DNA from: Gammaproteobacteria bacterium | Lineage (GTDB): Bacteria; Pseudomonadota; Gammaproteobacteria; Ga0077536 | Reading direction: 5' to 3' | Assembly: GCA_020849475.1 (NCBI GenBank) | Contig: JADLGE010000048.1 | Location: forward strand, 1-64,000 | Length of the DNA: 64,000 nucleotides | Shown: positions 30,381-38,869 of the stretch, piece by piece | Layout of the letters: each line of letters begins with the position of its first letter | Numbering within the stretch: position 1 is the first letter of the stretch | The notes under the pieces: generated by a model | The model's database searches: none | The model's input: the letters and a program-made list of their open reading frames with translations, nothing else | Told to the model about the DNA's origin: nothing | Program-made: the position numbers and the translations under genes

Positions 30381-31289
30381 TCAAGCCGCACGCGGCGGCG
30401 GAAACACACTGGCGCGGCTCATGCTGGCCTGCATCGGCGCCTGCAGCGGACCTTCCAGCCATTTGGAGGTCGCGACCACCTTGGCAATGTCGATGCCGGT
30501 CTCGAAGCCCATGCGGTGCAGGAGGTATAGCACGTCCTCGGTGCCAACATTGCCAGTCGCGCCCGGCGCGAAGGGGCAACCGCCGACACCCCCGCAGCTC
30601 GCGTCGATGATGCGCACACCGCTGTCGACCGCGGCGTAGACATTGCCAATGCCGGTGCCGCGGGTGTTATGGAAATGCATGCGCAGCGGCGTCGCGCCGA
30701 TGTGCGGACGCACCGCTTCAATCAACCGTTTGACGTCCGACGGCACCGCCACGCCGATGGTGTCGGCCAGCGCGATCTCGTCGACACCCATGGCGTGCAG
30801 TCGCGCGGCGATGGCCACCACGGTGGCGGGCGCCACTTCGCCTTCGAAGGGGCAACCGAAAGACGCGGCGATGGTCACGCCGAAAAACCTGCCGGCGTCC
30901 TGCGCGCGGCGCGCCAGGGAGGCGATGAGATCGAGCATGTCGGCCGCGGTCTTGCCCTGGTTGCGCAGGCAGAAGCTGTCGGTGGTGACGGCCGCGCAAT
31001 TGATTTGTTCGACGCCGCTCGCCAGCGCGCGGTCGAGGCCCTGCTCGTTCAACACCAGGCCGATGTAATTCACGCCTGCGCGGCGCGGCAGGCGCGCGAT
31101 GATGGCGTCGGCATCGGCCATCTGCGGCACGCGCTTGGGATTGACGAAACTTGCCACCTCGAGGCGCCGCACGCCGGCATCGAGCAGGCGCTCGATGAGC
31201 GCGAGCTTGGCCTCGGTGTCGAGCAACTGCGGCTGTGCCTGCAGGCCGTCACGCGGCCCCACTTCGACGATTTCGACCCGCTCACCCAT
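30381..31289 (-). CDS. Hydroxymethylglutaryl-CoA lyase
   Basis: This lyase splits HMG-CoA into acetyl-CoA and acetoacetate, the last step of leucine breakdown. It is a metal-dependent TIM-barrel enzyme: EVGPRDGLQ at the N-terminus, the metal-binding pair in [10 protein letters not shown] and the catalytic-cysteine loop [15 protein letters not shown]. It has 302 residues. I chose ATG 31289 because AGGAG lies eight bases before it; a GTG at 31298 overlaps that ribosome site. Other leucine-degradation genes are not adjacent. The symbol mvaB is used for such genes but not assigned here. Confidence 0.93.
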   Translation of the reverse strand: MGERVEIVEVGPRDGLQAQPQLLDTEAKLALIERLLDAGVRRLEVASFVNPKRVPQMADADAIIARLPRRAGVNYIGLVLNEQGLDRALASGVEQINCAAVTTDSFCLRNQGKTAADMLDLIASLARRAQDAGRFFGVTIAASFGCPFEGEVAPATVVAIAARLHAMGVDEIALADTIGVAVPSDVKRLIEAVRPHIGATPLRMHFHNTRGTGIGNVYAAVDSGVRIIDASCGGVGGCPFAPGATGNVGTEDVLYLLHRMGFETGIDIAKVVATSKWLEGPLQAPMQASMSRASVFPPPRAA

Positions 31290-31450
31290 GTCATCCACTC
31301 CTGCTCACGATTGTCTGTCGCATCGCGACCCTGCGCGATTGTAGCCAAAGCAGGCGCCACCAGGCACGGCGCAAAATCCGCGTCGCGGGCGTGGAATCAG
31401 CGCCCGCGCGAGCCTCTATACTAGGCCGAAGGCAACAGCCAGGAGTGAAC

Positions 31451-32803
31451 ATGGCGTCTTACGATTACGATCTCTTCATCATCGGTGGCGGCTCGGGCGG
31501 CGTGCGCGCGGGCCGCATGTCAGCCAGTTTCGGTGCGCGTGTGGCGATGGCTGAAGAACGCTATATGGGTGGCACCTGCGTCAACGTCGGCTGCGTGCCG
31601 AAAAAATTATTCGCCTACGCCGCGCATGTGCATGAAGAAGTGCACGATGCCGCCGGCTTCGGCTGGAAGATAGCCGACGGCAGTTTTGACTGGCCGACCC
31701 TGGTCGCCAACAAGAACAAGGAGATCGAGCGCCTGAACGGCATCTATCAACGCCTGATGGACAACGCCGGCGTGACGGTGTTGCACGAACGCGCCGTCAT
31801 CAAGGACGCCCACACCGTGACGGTCGGCGGGCGTGATATCAGCGCCGAGCGCATCCTGGTGGCGACCGGCGGCTGGCCTTTCGTGCCGGACTTTCCCGGC
31901 AGCGAACTCGCCATCAATTCCAACGACGCGTTCTTCCTCGAGCGCCTGCCGAAGCGCGCGGTGGTGGTCGGCGGCGGCTACATCGCGGTTGAATTCGCGG
32001 GCATCTTCAACGGTCTCGGCTGCGACACCACGCAACTCTATCGCGGGCCCTTGTTCCTGCGCGGCTTCGATGACGATGCACGGGTATTTCTTGCCGACGA
32101 AATGAAGAAGAAAGGTGTGAAGCTGTGCTTCGACACCGACGTCACGCGCATCACCCGCGAAGCCGACGGTCTGCGCCTGGCGCTCAACGACGGCAGCACC
32201 CTCGATTGCGATCTCGTGATGTACGCAACCGGGCGTAAACCCAACAGCGCCAATCTCGGCCTCGAAGCCTGTGGTGTAGCGCTCGATGCCAACGGCGCGG
32301 TCAAGGTCAACGGCAACTACCAGACCAGCGTGCCTTCGATTTACGCCATCGGTGATGTTACCGACCGCATCAACCTGACGCCCGTCGCGCTGGCCGAAGG
32401 TATGGCACTGGCCTGGCATCTGTATCGCGACCGCGAGCGCCCTGTCGATTACGAATTTGTACCGAGCGCGGTGTTCAGTCATCCGAACCTCGCCACCGTC
32501 GGCTACACCGAGGCACAGGCGCGCGAAAAGTTCGGCGCAGTGACGATATTCAAATCGACGTTCACGCCGCTCAAGCACACGCTGTCAGGCTCCAAGGAAA
32601 AGACCTTGATGAAACTGGTGGTCGATAGCGCCAGCGATCGCGTGGTCGGCGCCCACATGATCGGTCCCGACGCGGGTGAATCCATCCAAGGACTGGCCGT
32701 TGCCATCAAGGCCGGCGCCACCAAGGCAATGTTCGACCGCACCATCGGCATCCATCCGACCTCGGCCGAGGAATGGGTGACGATGCGCGAACCGGTGGCC
32801 TGA
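31451..32803 (+). CDS. gor: Glutathione-disulfide reductase
   Basis: Gor reduces oxidised glutathione with NADPH in the cytoplasm. The 450-residue flavoprotein has an FAD-binding [16 protein letters not shown], the redox-active disulfide [13 protein letters not shown], a second dinucleotide fold [14 protein letters not shown], and the C-terminal dimer-interface motif [14 protein letters not shown] with the catalytic histidine. AGGAG precedes the ATG. A peroxiredoxin gene with an in-frame TGA starts 69 bp downstream on the same strand. Confidence 0.95.
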   Translation: MASYDYDLFIIGGGSGGVRAGRMSASFGARVAMAEERYMGGTCVNVGCVPKKLFAYAAHVHEEVHDAAGFGWKIADGSFDWPTLVANKNKEIERLNGIYQRLMDNAGVTVLHERAVIKDAHTVTVGGRDISAERILVATGGWPFVPDFPGSELAINSNDAFFLERLPKRAVVVGGGYIAVEFAGIFNGLGCDTTQLYRGPLFLRGFDDDARVFLADEMKKKGVKLCFDTDVTRITREADGLRLALNDGSTLDCDLVMYATGRKPNSANLGLEACGVALDANGAVKVNGNYQTSVPSIYAIGDVTDRINLTPVALAEGMALAWHLYRDRERPVDYEFVPSAVFSHPNLATVGYTEAQAREKFGAVTIFKSTFTPLKHTLSGSKEKTLMKLVVDSASDRVVGAHMIGPDAGESIQGLAVAIKAGATKAMFDRTIGIHPTSAEEWVTMREPVA

Positions 32804-32872
32804 GATCCGTATGACATCTCACGGTCGTAACGAGAAAGACAGCCGGCAGGTTTTCAACAGGAGCAAACAGCC

Positions 32873-33412
32873 ATGGGCATGATGAAACTACGCGCGCTGG
32901 CAGCCTTGCTGCTGGGCGCGATGACGGGTCTGGCAGGCGCGTCGGCACAGGCCGCCGAGCTTGCCGTCGGTGACGTCGCACCTGACTTCACCCTCGCCGG
33001 CTCTGACGGCAGACAGCATCACCTCGCCGACTACCGCGGCACCGCCGTGGTGCTGGCGTGGTTCCCTAAAGCCTTCACCGGCGGCTGAACCGCGCAGTGC
33101 AAATCACTCCGTGAGAGTGGTGCATTGCTGAAGAGCTTCAAGGTCGCCTATTTCATGGCGAGCACCGATGACGTCGCGACCAACACCAAATTCGCGGCCG
33201 AGACCGGCGCGGATTTCCCGATACTCGCCGACCCGGACAAGAAAGTCGCCGGCGACTACGGTGTGCTGGGCATGATGGGCTTCGCGTCGCGCTGGACGTT
33301 CTATATCGACAAGGACGGCAAGATTGCCTACATCGACAAAGACGTGAGCGTGGTGAAAGCCGGCGCCGACACCGCGGCGCGCCTCACGGCTCTCGGCGTG
33401 GAAAAACGCTGA
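32873..33412 (+). CDS. Exported selenocysteine peroxiredoxin (TGA 33086-33088 read as Sec72)
   Basis: Seen: an ATG with AGGAG nine bases upstream opens a frame with a signal peptide (LLLGAMTGLAGASAQA), VAPDFTLAGSDG and VLAWFPKAFTGG. It meets TGA at 33086, then continues in the same frame as TAQCKSLRESG through a full peroxiredoxin C-terminal half (FPILADPDKKVAGDYGVLG, TFYIDKDGKIAYID) to a stop at 33412. The TGA replaces the peroxidatic cysteine expected after AFTGG. A SECIS-like hairpin follows at 33095-33127. Known: Sec-containing peroxiredoxins exist in bacteria. Inferred: a 179-residue periplasmic selenoprotein reducing peroxides, with Cys76 as possible resolving residue. The alternative is a nonsense-mutated pseudogene or base error. 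Confidence 0.78.
33095..33127 (+). promoter_or_regulatory. Candidate bacterial SECIS element in the peroxiredoxin mRNA
   Basis: Beginning six nt after the TGA, CAGTGCA (33095-33101) pairs with TGCATTG (33121-33127) with one G-U. After an AA bulge, TCACTC (33104-33109) pairs with GAGTGG (33115-33120), including one U-G. The apical loop CGTGA (33110-33114) has G in second position. The loop starts 21 nt after the TGA. This fits the described bacterial SECIS geometry (loop 16-37 nt from UGA, a G among the first two loop bases). Confidence 0.65.
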
Positions 33413-33418
33413 ATGACT

Positions 33419-33446
33419 GGTAGGTGCGAATTCATTCGCACCTACC
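33419..33446. repeat. REP-like palindrome, copy 2
   Basis: GGTAGGTGCGAA, TTCA, TTCGCACCTACC: 12-base perfect arms around a 4-base loop. It matches the copy at 24230 except for one loop base. It lies between the convergent peroxiredoxin and MATE genes and overlaps the MATE stop codon. Confidence 0.85.
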
Positions 33447-34809
33447 TATGCGGCTGACGCGCCTGCAACAGGCGCCGCGTCAGGAGCACGAAACGACCGA
33501 TAAGTAGAAACGACGCGACCCACAGCGCGGTGGTCAGCCCCACCCAGATGCCGGCCGCGCCTGCGTCGCTGTAGCGACCGAGCGCGTAGGCGAGCGTGAA
33601 TCCCACACCCCAGTAATTGAGCGCATTCAATACCAGCGGCACGCGCGTGTCTTTCATGCCCCGCAGCGCGAAGGCGGCCGCCACCTGCAGGCCATCGGCC
33701 ATCTGCAGCGCCGCGCCGACCTTGAACAGAGTCAGGGCAATCGCGACCACCGAGGCGTCGGTGGTGTAGAGCGCGATGATGCGCGGCGCGAACAGCCAGG
33801 TGCTGAGCGCCGCCGTGGTGGTGCACACGCCGCACAACACAAACCCTGTATAGCCAAGCCGCCGCACGGCCACGAGATCGCGCCGCCCGACGGCCTGACC
33901 GACGCGCACCGTCAACGCCATGGCAAATCCGAGCGGCGCCATGAACACGATGCCGCAGTAATTGAGCGCAATCTGGTGGGCGGCCACCGCCGCGCTGCCG
34001 AGCGTGCCCATCAGCATCGCCACCGCCGTGAACAATCCCGATTGCAGGAACAGCGAAACGCCTATCGGCAGGCCCAGGGCCACGAGCCGCTTGATGGCGA
34101 CGTAGTCGGGCGCTTCCAACCCTTGCCAGAGATTGAAACGTTGGTAGTGCGGTGAGGCAAGTGTGTGCCCACCCAACAGCGCCAGCATCACCCAGAAGCT
34201 GAGCGCGCTGCCCAGTCCGCAGCCCGGTGCGCCCAAGGCCGGCATACCAAGGCCACCAAACAGAAAGAGATAATTGAGCAGCACGTTGAGCGGCGATACC
34301 GCAGTGACGACGGTCATCACCGGCACGGTGCGGCCGACACCTTCATTCATCTGCTTCAAGGTGTGATAACCATAGGCGCCCGGCACACCCCAGGACAGAA
34401 AATCGAGATAGCCCTGCGCCAGCACGGCCACTTCGTGTTCGATGCCAACCACGACGAATAGCGGCGCCATGTGGCGCATCGCGGTCATCACCAACAGCGA
34501 AATCAAGGCCGCCAACCACAGGCCCTGACGCGTGTCGTGACCTATCTCGGCATCGCGTCCGGCGCCGAAGTGCTGCGCAACGGTCGGCCCCAGCGCCATG
34601 AGCGTGCCGAGCCCTAGCAGAAACAGCGCTATCCATACGCCGTTGCCTATCGCGACCCCGGCCAGTTGCACCGAGCCCAGACGCGCCGCCATCATGGTGT
34701 CGGCCACACCGACACCGATGCTGGCGAGATTGTTGATGATGAGCGGCGCGCCCACCGTCACCAGCGAGCGCAGGTCGGCTCGCAACTGCGCGAGCCAGGG
34801 CGAAGTCAT
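33442..34809 (-). CDS. MATE family efflux transporter
   Basis: MATE proteins export cationic drugs or metabolites in exchange for sodium or protons. The 455-residue protein has about 12 helices in two halves, with family signatures at GAPLIINNLASIGVGVADTM, PLNVLLNYLFLFG and the second-half VAAHQIALNYCG. ATG 34809 gives the usual N-terminus; an in-frame extension to 34896 overlaps the ABC ATPase gene. It starts 31 nt after that gene, so it is probably co-transcribed with the ABC importer. Confidence 0.9.
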   Translation of the reverse strand: MTSPWLAQLRADLRSLVTVGAPLIINNLASIGVGVADTMMAARLGSVQLAGVAIGNGVWIALFLLGLGTLMALGPTVAQHFGAGRDAEIGHDTRQGLWLAALISLLVMTAMRHMAPLFVVVGIEHEVAVLAQGYLDFLSWGVPGAYGYHTLKQMNEGVGRTVPVMTVVTAVSPLNVLLNYLFLFGGLGMPALGAPGCGLGSALSFWVMLALLGGHTLASPHYQRFNLWQGLEAPDYVAIKRLVALGLPIGVSLFLQSGLFTAVAMLMGTLGSAAVAAHQIALNYCGIVFMAPLGFAMALTVRVGQAVGRRDLVAVRRLGYTGFVLCGVCTTTAALSTWLFAPRIIALYTTDASVVAIALTLFKVGAALQMADGLQVAAAFALRGMKDTRVPLVLNALNYWGVGFTLAYALGRYSDAGAAGIWVGLTTALWVASFLLIGRFVLLTRRLLQARQPHR

Positions 34810-34840
34810 GAGGGCATGGGGCGATGGTGTGCTGACGGTG

Positions 34841-36469
34841 TCAGGCGCTGTGCCCGATGCTCGGCACCGCCGCCAGCAGTTGTCGCGTGTATTCATGCCG
34901 GGGACGGTGCAGGACTTCGTCCACCGGCCCCTGCTCGACGATGCGTCCGCCGCGCATCACCGCCACCTGGTGCGCGATGTAAGCCACTACGCCAATGTTG
35001 TGGGTGACGAACAGATAGCTCAATCCAAGCCGCTCCTGCAGCGAGCGCAGCAAAGCCAGGATTTGCGCCTGTACCGACACATCGAGGGCCGAGGTCGGTT
35101 CGTCACACACGATGAGACGCGGTTCGACGGCCAGGGCGCGAGCAATGCAGATACGCTGACGCTGGCCGCCGGAAAACTCATGGGGATAGCGTCGCGCGTG
35201 GCCAATTTCCAGCCCCACCTGCCCCAACAACTCGGCCACGCGTTCGTCACGTTCACTGTTACTGGCGCCTATGCCCTGCGCCACCATGCCTTCCTTGATG
35301 ATGTCACCGACCACCATGCGCGGATTCATGGACGCCACCGGGTCTTGAAACACGATTTGCAATTGCGCGCGCCGTCGGCGCATCGCAGCAGCATCCAAAG
35401 TCGCGAGATCCACGCCATCAAATTCCACCACGCCAGCGGCCAGCGGCGTCAGGCGCAAAATGCCTTTGCCCATGGTGGTCTTGCCGCAACCCGATTCGCC
35501 GACGATGGCCAGCGTGCGCCCCTTCTCGACCGCGAGCGATACGCCATCGACCGCGCGCAACGCGCCGACCTTGCGCTTGAACAGGCCACGGCGAATCGGA
35601 AACTCGATCGCGAGATCGCGCACCGTCAACAAGGGCTCGGCCTGCGCAGCGGTCGGCGCATGGCCTTCGCGCACGCGCTTGTCCCAACTCGGCAAGGCAT
35701 CGAACAGCTGCCGTGAATAGGCGTGCTGCGGACTGCCGTAGAACTCATCGCGCGTACCACTCTCGACCAGGCGCCCGTGGCGCATGACCAGCACGCGATC
35801 GGCAATCTGGTATGCGACCGCCAAATCGTGCGTGATGAACAGGATGCCCATGCCGCGGCGTTTCTGCTCTGCCTTGATGAGCTCCAGCACCTGCGCCTGG
35901 ATGGTGACGTCGAGCGCGGTGGTCGGCTCGTCGGCAATCAAGAGGCGCGGGTCGGCGGCGAGTGCGATGGCGATCATCACGCGCTGTTTCATGCCGCCCG
36001 AAAACTGGTGCGGGTATTCGTCTAGACGCGCGGCGGCGTCGCCGATGCCGACCGCTTCCAGCAGTTCGATGATGCGTGCGCGCAATGCCGCGCCGCGCAA
36101 GCCTTGATGGCGCACCAGGGCCTCGCCGATCTGCGCACCGATACGCATGACAGGATTGAGCGAAGACTGCGGCTCTTGAAAAATCATGCCGACCGCCGCG
36201 CCGCGCACGTCACGCATGCGATATTCCGGCAGCTTGAACAAATCCTCACCGTCGAGTCGCACCGCGCCGCTGACGATTCGCGCGGTCGCCGGCAACAGAC
36301 GCGTGATGGCGAGTGCCGCCATCGACTTGCCGCTGCCAGACTCACCGACCAGCACCACCGTCTCACCGGCGGCGACCGAGAACGACAGGCCATCGACCGC
36401 GTGCACGGCATGCGCCTCGGCGCCAAAATGAATGACGAGATCTTCAACCTCCAGCAGAACGGCGCTCAT
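34841..36469 (-). CDS. Double ATP-binding subunit of a peptide-type ABC importer (YejF-like)
   Basis: One polypeptide carries two ABC ATPase domains of the oligopeptide/nickel family, like YejF. The first has Walker A GESGSGKSMAAL, signature FSGGMKQRV and Walker B LLIADEPTTALD; the second has GESGCGKTTMGKG, FSGGQRQRI and LIVCDEPTSALD. Both sites look competent. It has 542 residues from ATG 36469. It lies 13 nt after the YejE-like permease. In E. coli YejABEF imports microcin C and peptides; the substrate here is unknown. Confidence 0.92.
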   Translation of the reverse strand: MSAVLLEVEDLVIHFGAEAHAVHAVDGLSFSVAAGETVVLVGESGSGKSMAALAITRLLPATARIVSGAVRLDGEDLFKLPEYRMRDVRGAAVGMIFQEPQSSLNPVMRIGAQIGEALVRHQGLRGAALRARIIELLEAVGIGDAAARLDEYPHQFSGGMKQRVMIAIALAADPRLLIADEPTTALDVTIQAQVLELIKAEQKRRGMGILFITHDLAVAYQIADRVLVMRHGRLVESGTRDEFYGSPQHAYSRQLFDALPSWDKRVREGHAPTAAQAEPLLTVRDLAIEFPIRRGLFKRKVGALRAVDGVSLAVEKGRTLAIVGESGCGKTTMGKGILRLTPLAAGVVEFDGVDLATLDAAAMRRRRAQLQIVFQDPVASMNPRMVVGDIIKEGMVAQGIGASNSERDERVAELLGQVGLEIGHARRYPHEFSGGQRQRICIARALAVEPRLIVCDEPTSALDVSVQAQILALLRSLQERLGLSYLFVTHNIGVVAYIAHQVAVMRGGRIVEQGPVDEVLHRPRHEYTRQLLAAVPSIGHSA

Positions 36470-36482
36470 GGCGGTGAAATCC

Positions 36483-37895
36483 TCATTCCAGATCGCGCAG
36501 ACGCGGGTCGAAGGCATCACGGACCGCGTCGGCAAAAATGTTCGCCGCCAGCACCAGCGCGAACATCAGCACGAAAGCCGCCCCCAGCGACCACCACACC
36601 ACCGGTTCGCGCGCCAGTTCGAGGCGCGCGCCGTTGATCATATTGCCCCACGATTCCATGCTCGGGTCGACACCGATGTCGATATAAGTCAACACCGCTT
36701 CCGCCAGCACCAGTCCGCTGAAATCAAGCACGATGGAAATCATCACGATGTGCATGATGTTGGGCAGGATGTGGCGCGCGAGAATCTTGCCGTTGGAAAC
36801 ACCGAAGGCGCGCGCCGCCTCGATGAAATCGACCGCCCTCAGCTTCAAGGCTTCGCCACGCAGGTAGCGACACAGGCCGGTCCAGGTGGTGACGCCGAGA
36901 ATGATGCATAAGGCCAGCAAGCGCAGATCGGCGCGCGCCGCGAGACTGCCGTAGGCGTCGGCATGACGGCTCATGTAAACCTCGAGCATCAAGGCCGCGG
37001 CCGCCACCAGCAGCACACCGGGAATGGATGACAAGGTCGTGTAGAGGTACTGGATGACGTCATCCACCCAGCCACCAAAATAGCCCGCCACCAGCCCCAG
37101 CACCACGGCGAATGGCAGCATCACCAAGGTCGTCAGCGTGCCGATGAGCAGCCCCGTACGGATACTCTTCAATGCCTGGTAGAGCACGTCGTTGCCGACC
37201 TGGTCAGTGCCAAACACGTGGTAGTAAGGTGCAAGCTCGACGGCGCAGCCGAACAACAGACTGATCGCCAGCACCGTGCCAAGGATCGCGCGCCACGGCA
37301 GCGGGCTTTCACCCCGCAGCATGCCGAGAGCGACCGCTTGCCAGGGCATACGCGCCCGGCGCGCGCATACCGCGACAACCAGCGCGGCCAAGGCCGAGGC
37401 CAAGGCCAGACCCAATAGAATGCCGCCAATCAGACGCGCAGCGATGTCCGGCCCACGTTCACTGGCAGGGTCGCGCAGATGCACACCGCCGTGCTCGAGG
37501 CGCGGATAGGCACGGGAGTTGGAACCGTCGGCCAGTTCAACGATTTCCTTGGCGTAGGCTTCGGCGGCAAAGGGCGCTGAATAGGTGCGCTCTACGCTGT
37601 CGCGCAAGGGTGTCACCAGCACGTCGAATACGCTGTTGAGGTCATGACTATAGCCAGCGCCGCCGTGGGGAGCCGATGCGCTGGCGCGAAAATGCAGCGA
37701 GTCAAGAAACGCGATGGCCAGATAAATAGCCAACACCACCGCCGCGGCCATGCCCAGGGGCTGCCGCGCCACCTGTCGCCACGGCGCACGCAAATGCTCG
37801 TGGCGTCGCGCATAACTGCCGTAGGCGACCATCGCCGCAATGAGAACGAAGAACAGGACATCGGTCTTGAGCAACACCGGCTCGATGCCGCTCAC
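36483..37895 (-). CDS. ABC importer permease, DppC/YejE type, with long periplasmic insert
   Basis: The C-terminal half carries the binding-protein-dependent transport fold with the EAA-type loop EAARAFGVSNGKILARHILPN. At 470 residues it is about 130 longer than YejE. The extra part lies after the first helix (about residues 70-190), is hydrophilic and predicted to be periplasmic, then two more helices precede the core. It overlaps the upstream permease gene by 4 nt (ATGA). The insert seems matched to the odd binding protein of this system. Confidence 0.88.
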   Translation of the reverse strand: MSGIEPVLLKTDVLFFVLIAAMVAYGSYARRHEHLRAPWRQVARQPLGMAAAVVLAIYLAIAFLDSLHFRASASAPHGGAGYSHDLNSVFDVLVTPLRDSVERTYSAPFAAEAYAKEIVELADGSNSRAYPRLEHGGVHLRDPASERGPDIAARLIGGILLGLALASALAALVVAVCARRARMPWQAVALGMLRGESPLPWRAILGTVLAISLLFGCAVELAPYYHVFGTDQVGNDVLYQALKSIRTGLLIGTLTTLVMLPFAVVLGLVAGYFGGWVDDVIQYLYTTLSSIPGVLLVAAAALMLEVYMSRHADAYGSLAARADLRLLALCIILGVTTWTGLCRYLRGEALKLRAVDFIEAARAFGVSNGKILARHILPNIMHIVMISIVLDFSGLVLAEAVLTYIDIGVDPSMESWGNMINGARLELAREPVVWWSLGAAFVLMFALVLAANIFADAVRDAFDPRLRDLE

Positions 37896-38869
37896 GTGAG
37901 ACGCACCCGCGGGTCGGCCAAGGTGTAGGAGATATCCGTCAGAATGAGCCCTGCGATGTACAGCAGCGAGCCCAGGAACACCATGGCACGCACAATCGCG
38001 AAGTCCTGGCTTTGAATCGCTTCGATGGTGTAGCTGCCGAGCCCTGGAATGCCAAAGAACGCTTCGATGATGAGATTGCCGATGAATAGCGTCGGCAGGA
38101 TGACCACCACACCGGTGAGTATCGGAATAAGGGCGTTGCGCAGCACATGCTTGAACAATACGCCGCGCTCCGACAGTCCCTTGGCGCGCGCGGTGCGCAC
38201 ATAGTCGCGTTGAATCTCTTCGAGGAACAGCGTTCGGTACCAGCGCGTGCCGAATCCAAGCCCCGCCACCACGCTGACCAGCACCGGCAGCGCGATGAAC
38301 TTCACTACGGCGCTACCGCCGTCGAAGCCGGAAATCGGCACCAGGCGCAGCAGCTTACCCATCAGGAACTGGCCGCCGATGATGTAGAACAGGAGGGAAA
38401 TCGACATCATGGCCACGCACACGATCACTGCCCATGTGTCGAAATACGTGCCGCGCAACAGCGCAATACTGAGCGCGAGCGTAATGGTCAGCAGCAGTTC
38501 GAGTACGAATACCGGCAGCGTCACCACCAAGCTTGGCACCATGCGTTGCGAAATATCGAAAGCAATATCACGACCGCTGTCTGACTGTCCGAATTTGAAC
38601 AGAAACAATTTGACCGTATTGCGATAGAAGATGGTGTCGGTCACGCGCTGCACGCCGTGCTGCTCAGCATTCCACAGCAGGGGTTTGTCGTAACCGCGCT
38701 CTGCTTTCCAATTCTCCACCGCCTGTGCTGTGACATGCTTGTTGCCAAGATGCAGCCGCGCCATGTCATCCGGCGAATTGACCACGAAGAACAGGAAGAA
38801 CGTGATGACATTGACGCCAAGCAAAATCGGCAGCGCATACAGCACGCGACGCGCGATGTAGGCACTCAT
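37892..38869 (-). CDS. ABC importer permease, DppB/YejB type
   Basis: This 325-residue membrane protein starts with the DppB-type helix ARRVLYALPILLGVNVITFF and has the EAA-type loop RTARAKGLSERGVLFKHVLRN. A periplasmic segment of about 75 residues follows helix 1. ATG 38869 overlaps the binding-protein stop as ATGA; the longer in-frame extension to 39115 is a shadow of the binding-protein gene. Confidence 0.9.
   Translation of the reverse strand: MSAYIARRVLYALPILLGVNVITFFLFFVVNSPDDMARLHLGNKHVTAQAVENWKAERGYDKPLLWNAEQHGVQRVTDTIFYRNTVKLFLFKFGQSDSGRDIAFDISQRMVPSLVVTLPVFVLELLLTITLALSIALLRGTYFDTWAVIVCVAMMSISLLFYIIGGQFLMGKLLRLVPISGFDGGSAVVKFIALPVLVSVVAGLGFGTRWYRTLFLEEIQRDYVRTARAKGLSERGVLFKHVLRNALIPILTGVVVILPTLFIGNLIIEAFFGIPGLGSYTIEAIQSQDFAIVRAMVFLGSLLYIAGLILTDISYTLADPRVRLT

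Noticed and set aside
33125-33412. Separate 95-codon gene starting at TTG 33125
   Set aside because: It is the C-terminal half of the peroxiredoxin, in frame with the part upstream of the TGA. It lacks a ribosome site, and its start lies within the SECIS-like stem.
32873-33412. Peroxiredoxin as a decayed pseudogene
   Set aside because: Kept as an alternative but not preferred: there is only one stop, it is TGA, it lies at the catalytic cysteine position, and a SECIS-like hairpin follows. No other damage is seen.
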